From an uncultured Clostridia bacterium (GTDB lineage Bacteria; Bacillota; Clostridia; Christensenellales; UBA1242): DNA of 64,000 bases. Where the stretch lies: contig CAKVHT010000001.1 of NCBI GenBank assembly GCA_934754375.1, positions 186,001 to 250,000 of the forward strand. Reading direction: 5' to 3'. Every line of letters begins with the position of its first letter. Within the stretch, counting starts at the first letter, position 1. Made by a program: the position numbers and the translations under genes. Below are positions 55,741 through 64,000 of this stretch, piece after piece. Under the pieces are notes generated by a model that saw only the letters and a list, made by a program, of their open reading frames with translations, did not search any database and had not been told where the DNA came from.

Positions 55741-56007
55741 TTATTTTAATCTCCATTTTTTAGTATCATTATCTCTTTGTATTTTTCCTTCTTCTTCAAG
55801 TGTCCTTAATATTGCAACAATCCAATATTGTTGATTTGAAGATGTGCAATTTTCTTTTTCGCCCCAATCCATTCCACATTCGCGGAATATATCAGCTTGT
55901 TTCATTCCAACACTAAATGGTAAACATTCTTCTTTTGACTGCATATAAGCGTAAACCAAATCTTTAAATTTATTTCTTAATTCTGTGCCTTTTATTTTAT
56001 AGTTCAT
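55741..56007 (-). CDS. Small winged-helix-like protein
   Basis: 88 residues from the ATG that has AAGGAG seven bases before it. The pattern MKQADIFRECGMDWG, later WIVAILRTLEEEGKIQRD and KKWRLK looks like a winged-helix domain: helix, recognition helix, and a wing with a C-terminal beta strand. Similar small domains occur at the ends of restriction or mobile-element proteins. The frame continues upstream but without support. Function unknown. Confidence 0.62.
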   Translation of the reverse strand: MNYKIKGTELRNKFKDLVYAYMQSKEECLPFSVGMKQADIFRECGMDWGEKENCTSSNQQYWIVAILRTLEEEGKIQRDNDTKKWRLK

Positions 56008-56482
56008 GTTTTTCTCCTTCTTTACAATTATAGCATATTTAAATAGAATGTTAGTATAATTATGCATAAAAAATCGCTTGAAACAAAATTGATTCAAACA
56101 ACTATTCTCTGGCGGATAGTGAATATTTTGCACCCACCTAGATTATTATTTAAAACAGACTTTTCTGTCTGTTTAACCGCCGTTCCTACATCACTTATAT
56201 TATCATGTATTTGCTTTTTGTAAAGTATTTATCTATAAAGTTGTAAGTGATAACAATCTTATCTTCATAAAATATAATTTCTCTTATGAAGTTTCTTTGG
56301 ATACGATGATAGTATTATTAGACATTGAAAAAGTGGTCCAATTCCTAGACTACTCTATTGATAAAAATCTTGGTGGCTTAATAAATAATTTAATTGGTCG
56401 CAAGTAAAAGTTTTATGCAATAATGAAAAATTATGATATAATCAATATTATCAAACAAAAGCATGGCAGAGGAAAATAAAAT
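56008..56482. other. Intergenic region with structured element
   Basis: A nested inverted structure spans 56111-56181: outer GGCGG (56111-56115) with CCGCC (56177-56181), inner AAACAGAC (56153-56160) with GTCTGTTT (56167-56174). It lies 5' of the winged-helix gene on the minus strand and could be a leader RNA, terminator or recombination site. The remaining ~300 bases up to 56482 contain no recognisable gene; a GCAGAGGA site precedes the next ATG. Confidence 0.5.
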
Positions 56483-57220
56483 ATGTGTTTTATTACTTAC
56501 AATTTTATTGGTAGAGCAAAATATGAAATGGGATCTCTGAATTTTAGAGCTAAAAGTATAGAAGATTTTACACATCAAAATTTAGATGCAATTATTTGTA
56601 ATAATTTATTAAAATTAAAAGAAACAGGTGATTCTTTTTATGTTTTTTATCATTACAATTGGATAAAAAAACATTTTAAAAAAATTAGCAAGGCTATGTT
56701 GAGTGAAAAATGGAAAGCACCAGAGATTGCATATTCAAAATGTGATATTAAAAGAAATAAGTTTGCATATGAGAATGTGATTGTCGTTACAAATATTTTT
56801 TCTGGGGGAATTTATAGTATTTATTTTGACGGCTCAAATATTGTCATCGAAAAAGTTAAAAAAGAAAAAACTTGTGATAACTTATTTGACATTATAAAAA
56901 ATGATGATGGGATTTATGTTTTTAGTAAAGAATATATAAAATCATTAAAGAAAAAGAAATTTGCTAAAAAAGAAAAAGCTATTGCAGTGATAGATAATGT
57001 TTGTGTTGATTATAACAAGGCAAAATATATTGCATATATTATTTTTAATGAGAAAAATTTAAGTTGCACAACTTTTGCTGTAAATGATATTAAAAATGCT
57101 GTTAATAATAATCAAATGATAAAATCATTAACTGCTATGAATAATGCAATCTTACTAAATTTACTTCAAAGAATGAGAACTAATAATCTAAATAAAATCA
57201 ATAATTTTAGAAGATTTTAA
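56483..57220 (+). CDS. Hypothetical lysine- and asparagine-rich protein
   Basis: 245 residues, soluble, no recognised domain. Predicted alternating strands and helices; basic C-terminus (RMRTNNLNKINNFRRF). An AGAGGA ribosome-binding site is 10 bases upstream. Codon use is even more AT-biased than in the core genes, which suggests accessory origin. It lies between the small winged-helix protein and the convergent DUF4143 ATPase with no operon partner on its strand. Confidence 0.62.
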   Translation: MCFITYNFIGRAKYEMGSLNFRAKSIEDFTHQNLDAIICNNLLKLKETGDSFYVFYHYNWIKKHFKKISKAMLSEKWKAPEIAYSKCDIKRNKFAYENVIVVTNIFSGGIYSIYFDGSNIVIEKVKKEKTCDNLFDIIKNDDGIYVFSKEYIKSLKKKKFAKKEKAIAVIDNVCVDYNKAKYIAYIIFNEKNLSCTTFAVNDIKNAVNNNQMIKSLTAMNNAILLNLLQRMRTNNLNKINNFRRF

Positions 57221-57357
57221 AATACTAGTCCACATTTTTATTAATCCAGTTTCAGTGTTTATCTTTTTATAAATTTACCCTATTTAAGTGAGATGAATTT
57301 TCAAGTTTTGGTTTTTTCAAAAGGAATAATTGCACCAAAACATTCATGTAAAAATAA

Positions 57358-57434
57358 AAACTGTACGCATTTCTCATTTTCACGAGGGTGCGTACAGTTT
57401 ACTAATGGCGGAACTGACACCAACACTTGTGTCA
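57358..57434. repeat. Two adjacent inverted repeats
   Basis: A perfect 12-bp pair AAACTGTACGCA (57358-57369) / TGCGTACAGTTT (57389-57400) with a 19-base loop is followed by TGACAC (57415-57420) / GTGTCA (57429-57434). On the minus strand the first is followed by a T-rich stretch, so it may terminate the DUF4143 transcript (stop 170 bases away). The rest of the 57221-57571 gap holds nothing else seen. Confidence 0.7.
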
Positions 57435-57571
57435 TAAGTAGATATAATCAAAGCCTTATATTAAATATGAAAATTTGAAATGAACATTTACTTAATTTAA
57501 AATATTCATAAAAATATAATTTGTTATTGTAAATTTACAGACTTATAAAGTTGTCTACTAAAAATGTGTTT

Positions 57572-58867
57572 TTATTTAATACAAAATACTGCATATAAAG
57601 GAATGGATTTAATATTATTTTCGAATCCAAAATTTTTAGATGAAATTCGAATCGAATATTCAGGAGAATACTTGTTGACATATTCATTTAAACTTCTAGA
57701 TCTTGTATTGTCGCTAGATTTAACTTCAATAGGAATAATATTTACACCAAGTCTAGTGATGAAATCTATTTCCGCAGTATTTCCACTAGTCCAATAGAAA
57801 CAACTATGTTTATTTATGATAAGTTGATTGTTTACATAATTTTCTGTAAGTCCGCCTTTAAAGTCGTTAAATTCAGGGTTATCAAATAAAACATCATCAA
57901 TTAAAATATCTTGGCTGGCAGAGCATAATCCAACATCATTCATATAAAACTTAAAGTCATCTAATGATTTGTATGAGTTTAGAGGGAGTTTTATTTGTTC
58001 AAGTCTATATAATTGATTTGCAACTCCAGCTAAACAAAGCCATTCAATTGCATTTGCGAATTCGTTTGCTCGCCCCCCGCTTTTAATTAAAGAATATTTA
58101 AACTTTTTATTTTCTTTGGTAAGTTGAGTGCTGATGTTTTTGTAAACTAATTTGGTTTTTGGTATTTCAGATTCCTTGCTGTATTTGCTCATATCATTAA
58201 AATATGAGTCTAAGATTGATTGCTGTTTTATTTTAACTAAGTCATAATTTTTATTTTTTAAATATTCTTCAACAACTTCAGGCATTCCATCAACATATAA
58301 GTAATTTTTATATAGTTCAATAGCCTGTTCGTGGAAAGGTTGTTCTAAAGGCTTATTAGAATCAAAGCAATTTTTAATTTCTTCAATAAGAAATTTGTTG
58401 TCACTGGACATTAAGAATTCTTCAAAGTCCATAGGATACATATTTAAAAATTCAACTTTGCCAACGGGGAATGAGAATTTTTGTCTATGGACAGAAACTC
58501 CAAGTAGTGAACCCATTGCAATAAGATGATATTCGTTGGCTTCTTTACAAAAATATTTAAGAGAAGTAAGAGTTTCAGGACATGCTTGAATTTCGTCAAA
58601 AATAATTAAAGTGAGAGAGGGTATTATTTCTTTTCTTTTATAGTTGCCTAATTTTTTTGGTATGTTTTGAGGGACTAAGTCTGTAAAAAAGTCTTTTAAT
58701 CCTGGTTTCTTTTCAAAGTTGCAATAAACAACATTGGCATAGTTTTCTGCACCGAATAAAGTTACTACATATGTTTTTCCAACTTGTCTAGCACCTTGCA
58801 AAACCAATGGTTTTCTATCTTCAGAATTCTTCCATCTTAATAAATCTTGATAAATTTTTCTTTCCAT
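57572..58867 (-). CDS. AAA-type ATPase with DUF4143 domain
   Basis: 431 residues. Walker A GARQVGKT (25-32), Walker B LIIFDEIQACP (D91, E92), a sensor region with AMGSLLGV, then the DUF4143 half ending with a PD-(D/E)XK-like segment (EIDFITRLG ... IPIEVKSS). This family is common and diverse in gut bacteria and archaea; roles are mostly unknown, though the C-terminal fold resembles nucleases and the set is often near mobile DNA. No good ribosome-binding site precedes the ATG; a -10-like CATAAT ends 8 bases before it, so it too may be leaderless. Confidence 0.88.
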   Translation of the reverse strand: MERKIYQDLLRWKNSEDRKPLVLQGARQVGKTYVVTLFGAENYANVVYCNFEKKPGLKDFFTDLVPQNIPKKLGNYKRKEIIPSLTLIIFDEIQACPETLTSLKYFCKEANEYHLIAMGSLLGVSVHRQKFSFPVGKVEFLNMYPMDFEEFLMSSDNKFLIEEIKNCFDSNKPLEQPFHEQAIELYKNYLYVDGMPEVVEEYLKNKNYDLVKIKQQSILDSYFNDMSKYSKESEIPKTKLVYKNISTQLTKENKKFKYSLIKSGGRANEFANAIEWLCLAGVANQLYRLEQIKLPLNSYKSLDDFKFYMNDVGLCSASQDILIDDVLFDNPEFNDFKGGLTENYVNNQLIINKHSCFYWTSGNTAEIDFITRLGVNIIPIEVKSSDNTRSRSLNEYVNKYSPEYSIRISSKNFGFENNIKSIPLYAVFCIK

Positions 58868-59261
58868 AATAACTCATTATGATAAATGTATTAATACCAC
58901 ACCAAAACAATAAAATTAACCAAATTTACATTTTTCTACACTTAATATTTTATAAAATTTACATTTTTTCATAGATAAGTATAAAAGATTATAAAATCAT
59001 TGTGTTAAGATTATTATTTTTTGAGTTAATAAGCGAGATAATTTACTAATTTATTGTTGAGTTAAACAAATCTAGGTTGTTTCGTTTGGGTAATAATTAC
59101 GATAAAACTAGTTTAACTTGATATCCGATAAAATGCTAATATACTATGGCTTGGTACTTTTGAATCTAGTAATGATACAAATGACCTAATATAATTGCTA
59201 TATTGTGTGGTAGGCGAAGAAACTCTATAAAAATCCAAATGGAAATTCCGAATAAGTCAAA
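58868..59261. other. Non-coding AT-rich gap
   Basis: Between the divergent start of the DUF4143 gene and the GC-richer fragment. No gene, hairpin or repeat of note seen. Confidence 0.5.
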
Positions 59262-59426
59262 ATGCAATACGATGCACTAAAGCGCAAAGATATGTTCAAA
59301 GAAATTACCGAAATCGCCTTCAACCCCTTCGTAGCCTATCGCCACATCATTGCTTTAGCCATCACCTTTGAAAACGACCATCACCATACCACCGACCACT
59401 TCCTCAAAAAGCATGGTCTCTTCTAA
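59262..59426 (+). pseudogene. GC-richer 54-codon orphan fragment
   Basis: An open frame of 54 codons ending in TAA. From about 59290 its third positions are rich in C (ACC, ATC, GCC, TTC), close to half GC, in sharp contrast to all neighbours. The product contains EITEIAFNPFVAYRHI and a histidine-rich DHHHTTDHFLKKHG end. No ribosome-binding site precedes it. It is followed directly by its own strong terminator. It reads as the surviving 3' end of a gene from a GC-richer donor; the family is not recognised. An intact small protein is the alternative. Confidence 0.5.
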
Positions 59427-59430
59427 ACAT

Positions 59431-59458
59431 AAAGCCCGTTAGAAATATCGGGCTTTTT
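59431..59458 (+). terminator. Terminator after the GC-richer fragment
   Basis: AAAGCCCG/CGGGCTTT stem with a 10-base loop and T run, 4 bases after the stop. Confidence 0.85.
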
Positions 59459-59595
59459 AATATGTATAGAAATAAATAAAAATATTTTGCTTTATATAAC
59501 AAAATTTAAAAATATATGCTATAATTAAAAAAATAAATAAAAATTAATATGGTTCAGAAATAGTCTTAATTACAAATGTTAAATGAGGAGTTGTT

Positions 59596-62500
59596 ATGAA
59601 TAATAATTTTATTGATAAACATCTTAATAGTCATACAGAAAGGTCTGCGGATGATAATAATGCGGTTGATTCTATTAGATATTTTTTAAAATCTAATGGG
59701 AAATTTAATTGTAATTTTAATGCAAATGATAAATGGCCAAATATTGATGGAAATTTCGAATTAGTCCCAAATCCCGATATAAGTAAAAAACCATTTCAAA
59801 ATTTTTTTGTACAAATAAAAGGAACGAATATTATTGATATAGATTCACAAGGATGTTTTGATTATAGATTGCAAGATTTAGCGTTTCCAGCTTATGCATT
59901 AAAAGAAGTTACTAGCGATCCATGTATTTTATTTGTTGTTATAAATACAAGGGATAAAAACAGAGAAAGGGTTTTCTGGAAATATATGTCATATGATCTT
60001 CTTAATGCGATTGATTATAGTAAAAAATCTTATCTTTTAAAATTTGAACCCAAAGATGAAATTGTTAATTCAGAAGAAGGTTTATATGATTTTGTAAAAA
60101 AACTTGTAACGATAACAGAAAGACATTCTTTTGTAAAAAAATTAGATAACAACTCACTAGAAATTTCTGATATTAAAAAAATAGTTTTAAAAAGCAATGA
60201 AGAAATAACTGATATAATTGAAGAAATAAGTTTACTGGGTAAATCAAGAGATGCTGTATCGAGAAAACTAATAGGAAGATTAAATGATCTTTGTTCAGCA
60301 GCGCTTTTGTTAAATGCAGTAAACAAGGGATACCCTTATCCAACTTTAAGGTTGGCGTGGGATATTTCTCTACTTGATAAACAAACAAAATTCATGTCGA
60401 AGTTCTTAAGGGGTATTGAATATATTGGGAAAAGAGTTCCTGATGATGGACAAAGTGAACGCTTAATGCTGAAATATTATGATTATATGTGGCAAATCAG
60501 AAAATTTGTTCTTGAAAAATTTAAAATATCCATATTAGAAAACTTAGAAAAATTTCCAACAAATACAGATAAACAAGATGAAGAATACTATAACTCAATT
60601 TATCAGTTAATTGATAAATTTTCTAATGAGCCAGCTGGATTCAATAAATCAAGATATACAATAATTAAGAAAACCCCCTTCTTTATTGGTAAAAACAGGT
60701 ATTTTGAAATAACTTTACAACTTTCAGATATGTATGCTTCTAAATTTAATAGAATAACAGTATATACAAAAGAGGATATAGTATCTCCATATTCAATACA
60801 AATATCGTATAATGAAGCTTCCGTTAAAATACTAGATGAACCATCTTATATTAAAATTGTTAGTTCGTGGAGAGTCTCAATTGATCCTGCAATCTTAAAC
60901 AAAGTAGCGTCAATAGTTGGAATTGAAACAAAACTTTCTGCCAATTATGGTGAGTATTCATCTTTAATGGATTTTTTGACAACTACAGGAATGGATTTGT
61001 TGGATTTAATAGATTTAAAGGAAGACAATTTTAATATTGTTTTACAAAGAATATATAACTTAAAAAACACAAGTCAGTATAAACCTGTTTTACAATATTT
61101 GAGAAAGAATTATAATGCAGGGAGTTCAACTTTTGGTAAAAACACAATGAGATATGTGTTGAGTGCTTTGAAAGAAAAAATAATATACGATGTTGCTGAA
61201 GGGGCAGAAGAAAATCCGCTAAAGAATTGTGTTGCAAAAATATCAAAATCCAACTTTGCGTTTGAGAAAAATCCGATTTTGTATAATTTGCCGAACTCTA
61301 AAAGTAGTAATTCAAAAGTATTCAGTTCGGTTTTTAGGGCTGTGGGATTAAATAAGTATAATAATATGATGCCTTTTGTGATTTTAAAAGATCGATCAGA
61401 AAATACCGGAGAAATTTATATAGATAAATATATTTTGGGGGAAGATTGTGATTACTTGGTTAGTGAATATAATCAAGCATTAGAGGATTATGATTTAAAA
61501 GCAAACAATGCGATAAAATGCCAAGAAGATTTAATTTACATTGAGTCTTATGAAAAAGATACTATTGATATATTAAGGACTTTAAAAACTTATACCGATA
61601 CCGGAATTGCTGGGCAACAACAATTAAATAATAAGTTTATAAAAGATTATAATCTTGAAGAGGATTGTGATTTAATGAAGGTTTCTGCCATAAGAAATAT
61701 TTTTACCAATTCTAGATTGTTGTTAATATATGGTGCGGCAGGTACAGGTAAAACTATGTTGATTAATTATATATCAACACTTATGGATGGAAGAAGTAAG
61801 CTATTCATGGCGAAAACACATACAGCAAAACAAAATTTAGAATCAAGAATTAAAAATCCAGGGATAAATAGCAAGTTTATTGGAATTGATCAGTTTAAAA
61901 AATCAAAAGATAGAACAATTTATGATGTAGTATTTATTGATGAATGTAGTACTATTGATAATAGAACAATGAAAGAGGTTTTATCAAAAATATCGAAGGA
62001 ATCACTAATTGTTCTTGCTGGCGATATTTTTCAAATTGAATCCATAGAATTTGGAAACTGGTTTTATTATGCAAAAGATATAATAAGACATGATTCGATG
62101 GTAGAGCTTGACAGTACATGGAGAACAAAAAAGAAAAATTTAATAAATCTTTGGGATGAAGTTAGGTATAAGAAAGATCGTGTAACTGAAGTTTTAGCAA
62201 TGGATGGTCCATTTTCTGAAGATATAACAAAAAATATATTAAAAGATAATAATGACGATACAATAGTTTTATGTTTAAATTATGATGGCAGGTTTGGATT
62301 GAATAATATAAATAGTTATTTTCAAGATGCTAATAAAAAGAGTGATTATTATAAGTGGCATGAGTGGAAATATAAAATTGGAGATAGAATATTGTTTAAC
62401 GAATCTAAAAGATTTCCTTGTTTATATAACAATTTAAAAGGAAAAATTGTTGGAATAGAAAAAGATAAAGATAGCATAATATTTTCCATTGAAGTAGAAA

Positions 62501-62898
62501 GAGTTTTGACGTATTTTGATGTTAAAAATCTTGATTTTATATCGGTAGACTATTTGGATGAAACAACTATAGTAAAATTTGCAGTTTACGAAAATAACGG
62601 CGGTAGTACAGAAGAAGAAAGAGATTTATCAAAGCAAAGATCTATTGTTCCATTTCAAATCGCTTATGCTGTTTCTATACACAAATCACAAGGTTTGGAG
62701 TATGATAATGTGAAGATTGTTATCCCAAGTAATGGTGCAAGTCAGATAACACATGGAATCTTTTATACAGCTATTACAAGAGCGAGACAGAATTTAAAAA
62801 TTTATTGGAGTAGTGAAACAATGAAAGAAGTAGTTTCTAATATATTGACGGAAGAAAGTTCAAATAAAAGTTTAGATATAATAAAAAAGAAACTATAA
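59596..62898 (+). CDS. DUF4365-like nuclease domain fused to SF1 helicase
   Basis: 1100 residues. The N-terminal ~160 residues resemble DUF4365: an early helix with TERSADDNNAVDSI, then D51 in NIDGN and Q73-x-K75 in FVQIKGTN, a PD-(D/E)XK nuclease-like pattern. A long middle region (about 165-690) is not recognised. The C-terminal part is an SF1 (RecD/UvrD-like) helicase: Walker A GAAGTGKT (713-720), Walker B FIDECS (D782, E783), motif III LIVLAGDIFQIE, motif IV-like STWRTKK, the HKSQGLEYD motif V and TAITRAR motif VI (1056 on). GAGGAG supports the start. Such nuclease-helicase fusions are frequent in anti-phage defence; this is inference. Confidence 0.85.
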   Translation: MNNNFIDKHLNSHTERSADDNNAVDSIRYFLKSNGKFNCNFNANDKWPNIDGNFELVPNPDISKKPFQNFFVQIKGTNIIDIDSQGCFDYRLQDLAFPAYALKEVTSDPCILFVVINTRDKNRERVFWKYMSYDLLNAIDYSKKSYLLKFEPKDEIVNSEEGLYDFVKKLVTITERHSFVKKLDNNSLEISDIKKIVLKSNEEITDIIEEISLLGKSRDAVSRKLIGRLNDLCSAALLLNAVNKGYPYPTLRLAWDISLLDKQTKFMSKFLRGIEYIGKRVPDDGQSERLMLKYYDYMWQIRKFVLEKFKISILENLEKFPTNTDKQDEEYYNSIYQLIDKFSNEPAGFNKSRYTIIKKTPFFIGKNRYFEITLQLSDMYASKFNRITVYTKEDIVSPYSIQISYNEASVKILDEPSYIKIVSSWRVSIDPAILNKVASIVGIETKLSANYGEYSSLMDFLTTTGMDLLDLIDLKEDNFNIVLQRIYNLKNTSQYKPVLQYLRKNYNAGSSTFGKNTMRYVLSALKEKIIYDVAEGAEENPLKNCVAKISKSNFAFEKNPILYNLPNSKSSNSKVFSSVFRAVGLNKYNNMMPFVILKDRSENTGEIYIDKYILGEDCDYLVSEYNQALEDYDLKANNAIKCQEDLIYIESYEKDTIDILRTLKTYTDTGIAGQQQLNNKFIKDYNLEEDCDLMKVSAIRNIFTNSRLLLIYGAAGTGKTMLINYISTLMDGRSKLFMAKTHTAKQNLESRIKNPGINSKFIGIDQFKKSKDRTIYDVVFIDECSTIDNRTMKEVLSKISKESLIVLAGDIFQIESIEFGNWFYYAKDIIRHDSMVELDSTWRTKKKNLINLWDEVRYKKDRVTEVLAMDGPFSEDITKNILKDNNDDTIVLCLNYDGRFGLNNINSYFQDANKKSDYYKWHEWKYKIGDRILFNESKRFPCLYNNLKGKIVGIEKDKDSIIFSIEVERVLTYFDVKNLDFISVDYLDETTIVKFAVYENNGGSTEEERDLSKQRSIVPFQIAYAVSIHKSQGLEYDNVKIVIPSNGASQITHGIFYTAITRARQNLKIYWSSETMKEVVSNILTEESSNKSLDIIKKKL

Positions 62899-62941
62899 AA
62901 TTATTTAGAAAGTAAAAAATTAACGACAAATACAATAATTT

Positions 62942-62974
62942 GGCCAACTTCGACAGAGTGGAGTTGACCTTTTT
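62942..62974 (+). terminator. Terminator after the helicase gene
   Basis: GGCCAACT and AGTTGACC pair with one mismatch (G-U on the other strand) around a 12-base loop, followed by TTTTT. Confidence 0.65.
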
Positions 62975-63113
62975 ATATATCTAAATGAAGATATTCTTTC
63001 CATTTGTCTTTTGAAAAGTTTTTTAGAAATTTCTCCTCCATTTCTACAACTTTGTTGAGTTGAAGTTTATATTCTGCTGACATTTTCTCCTCATAATATT
63101 TTTCACTAATCAT
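62973..63113 (-). CDS. Small ORF with strong ribosome-binding site
   Basis: 46 codons from 63113, or 36 from an internal ATG at 63083 that has a perfect GAGGAG seven bases before it. The product is helical and charged (KYYEEKMSAEYKLQLN start, KDKWKEYLHLDI end). It could be a genuine small protein of the mobile region or the tail of a decayed gene. Family not recognised. The rest of the 62899-63225 gap is AT-rich and empty. Confidence 0.45.
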   Translation of the reverse strand: MISEKYYEEKMSAEYKLQLNKVVEMEEKFLKNFSKDKWKEYLHLDI

Positions 63114-63225
63114 TCCTGTTAAAACATTGTGCCACATTAACATAATTATAAAATTTCTTAAAATTTCAGTTTATTGAGTATGCACTATTTTTTCAATATA
63201 TAATGATTAAAAAATGTTAAAATAT

Positions 63226-63813
63226 TTAATAAGAACTTAAATTCTTATAAAATGTGCTTCGGTTCATTTTAAGAGATGACAGGGCTTCGGCTAGTGTTAT
63301 CTCTTTTTTCTTATATTGATTTGCTATTATTGTAAAATTTTTTGGAAGTTTTAGTTTTGGGCGGCCTAGGTGCTTGCCCTTTTCTTTTGCTATTCTTATG
63401 CCTTCGGCTTGGCGCTTTTTTATATTTTCTCTTTCATTTTCGGCTACAAAAGATAGAATTTGTAAAACTATATCACTTATAAATTTGCCGACCAAGTTTT
63501 TACCTTCGGTTCGAGTGTCCAAAAGTGGCATATCTAAAACCTGGATATCAACATTCATATCGTTTACAAGTGTTCGCCATTCATCAATAATCATATCGTA
63601 ATTACGCCCAAGTCTATCAATGCTTTTGACTATCAGTAAATCACCTGATTTAAGTTTTTTCTTCAATTTTTGATACTCATCTCTTTCAAAATCTTTACCA
63701 CTTTGTTTGTCAATAAATATTGTTTTATCATTTAATCCTTGTGCATACATCTCTACAAGTTGTCTATCTATATTCTGTTCTTTTGTGCTAACACGCACAT
63801 AACCATATTTCAT
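63226..63813 (-). CDS. Serine recombinase (resolvase/invertase)
   Basis: 195 residues. The catalytic serine S9 is in GYVRVSTKEQN; further conserved residues are in KSIDRLGRNYD and the E-helix region NERENIKKRQAEGI. A C-terminal helix-turn-helix (about 150-190) begins after GKHLGRPK and has the LAEALSSLKMNRSTFYK pattern. Size and layout are those of Tn3-type resolvases and DNA invertases. These act on paired sites to resolve or invert DNA. No transposase is visible. AGAGGTGA supports the start. A terminator lies upstream at 63848. Confidence 0.93.
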   Translation of the reverse strand: MKYGYVRVSTKEQNIDRQLVEMYAQGLNDKTIFIDKQSGKDFERDEYQKLKKKLKSGDLLIVKSIDRLGRNYDMIIDEWRTLVNDMNVDIQVLDMPLLDTRTEGKNLVGKFISDIVLQILSFVAENERENIKKRQAEGIRIAKEKGKHLGRPKLKLPKNFTIIANQYKKKEITLAEALSSLKMNRSTFYKNLSSY

Positions 63814-63847
63814 ATAATCACCTCTATAGAATTATACCAAACAAAAA

Positions 63848-63878
63848 AGACTCCCACTTTAAAAGCGGGAGCCTTTTT
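63848..63878. terminator. Hairpin terminator near the window end
   Basis: CTCCCACTTT/AAAGCGGGAG with one mismatch and T run towards the plus strand. The final 120 bases contain only a TATAAT-like -10 at 63994-63999, likely the promoter of a gene beyond the window. Confidence 0.7.
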
Positions 63879-64000
63879 CTGTCCAAAAAGGTGTACCTTT
63901 GTGGATTTTTAGAAAAATATAGAGAAATTCGTTATTAGTCCATTTATTAAGAAAAATTTTTGTTTTTCGTATGGAATTTATAAAAAAATATGCTATAATG

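Noticed and set aside
57293..57478. A 61-codon plus-strand frame in the gap before the DUF4143 gene
   Set aside because: It runs through the inverted repeats, has no ribosome-binding site and no recognisable product.

Overview
This is an AT-rich stretch of bacterial chromosome that uses the standard genetic code (TGA is a normal stop, for example in minD and the GlmU-like gene). Gene content points to an anaerobic, host-associated member of the Clostridia, probably an uncultured gut lineage. The evidence is a one-chain pyruvate:ferredoxin oxidoreductase, the Firmicutes-type order mreB-minD-minE-spoIVFB-rplU-prp-rpmA, Firmicutes-only sporulation-cluster genes (spoVB-like, yabP, yabQ, divIC), a Prp protease with an L27 carrying a Prp-type N-terminal extension, DAP-pathway genes, and a secreted M60 (mucin-type) metalloprotease. 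No species can be named from sequence reading alone. Sporulation-cluster genes do not prove that the organism sporulates.

Layout. 0-8 kb: a truncated SpoVB-like flippase and HU, then a leftward block (tadA, M14 peptidase, rlmH, two CPBP proteases), a stand-alone GlmU-like acetyltransferase, and the leftward operon yabP-yabQ-divIC-CMP-kinase-like. 8-19 kb: one 10.9-kb gene for a 3635-residue lipoprotein with three GLUG-repeat regions. 19-28 kb: queH, alr, a YugP-type protease, a membrane-anchored coiled-coil protein ending in nine AT-hooks, a DUF1858 protein, an SPFH/zinc-ribbon protein and an LTA-synthase-like enzyme. 28-36 kb: tRNA-Asn, truA, nifJ, a large-type SRP RNA, a CBS protein with a HEPN-like motif, an rRNA-type methyltransferase and a RluA-family pseudouridine synthase. 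36-42.3 kb: an apparently inactive Ppx/GppA homologue and a divergent MreB, then minD-minE-spoIVFB and the rplU-prp-rpmA operon with an L21-type leader. 42.5-49.2 kb: an unknown membrane protein, an XRE regulator, the asd-dapA-dapB-aspartokinase operon and galE.

49.4-64 kb is more accessory: a TetR regulator, a 442-residue HEPN-motif protein, a 5-formyl-THF cyclo-ligase, the M60 protease, small or unknown proteins, a DUF4143 ATPase, a GC-richer orphan fragment, a 1100-residue protein with an N-terminal DUF4365-like nuclease candidate and a C-terminal SF1 helicase, and a serine recombinase. The nuclease-helicase, the HEPN protein and the recombinase make this the best place to look for a defence or mobile system.

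Cross-cutting observation: several genes (queH, alr, the SPFH gene, the LTA-synthase-like gene, the methyltransferase, the cyclo-ligase, tetR) have a good -35/-10 promoter whose -10 box ends only 5-7 bases before the start codon and no Shine-Dalgarno sequence. Their mRNAs are therefore probably leaderless, while operon-internal genes carry ordinary ribosome-binding sites.
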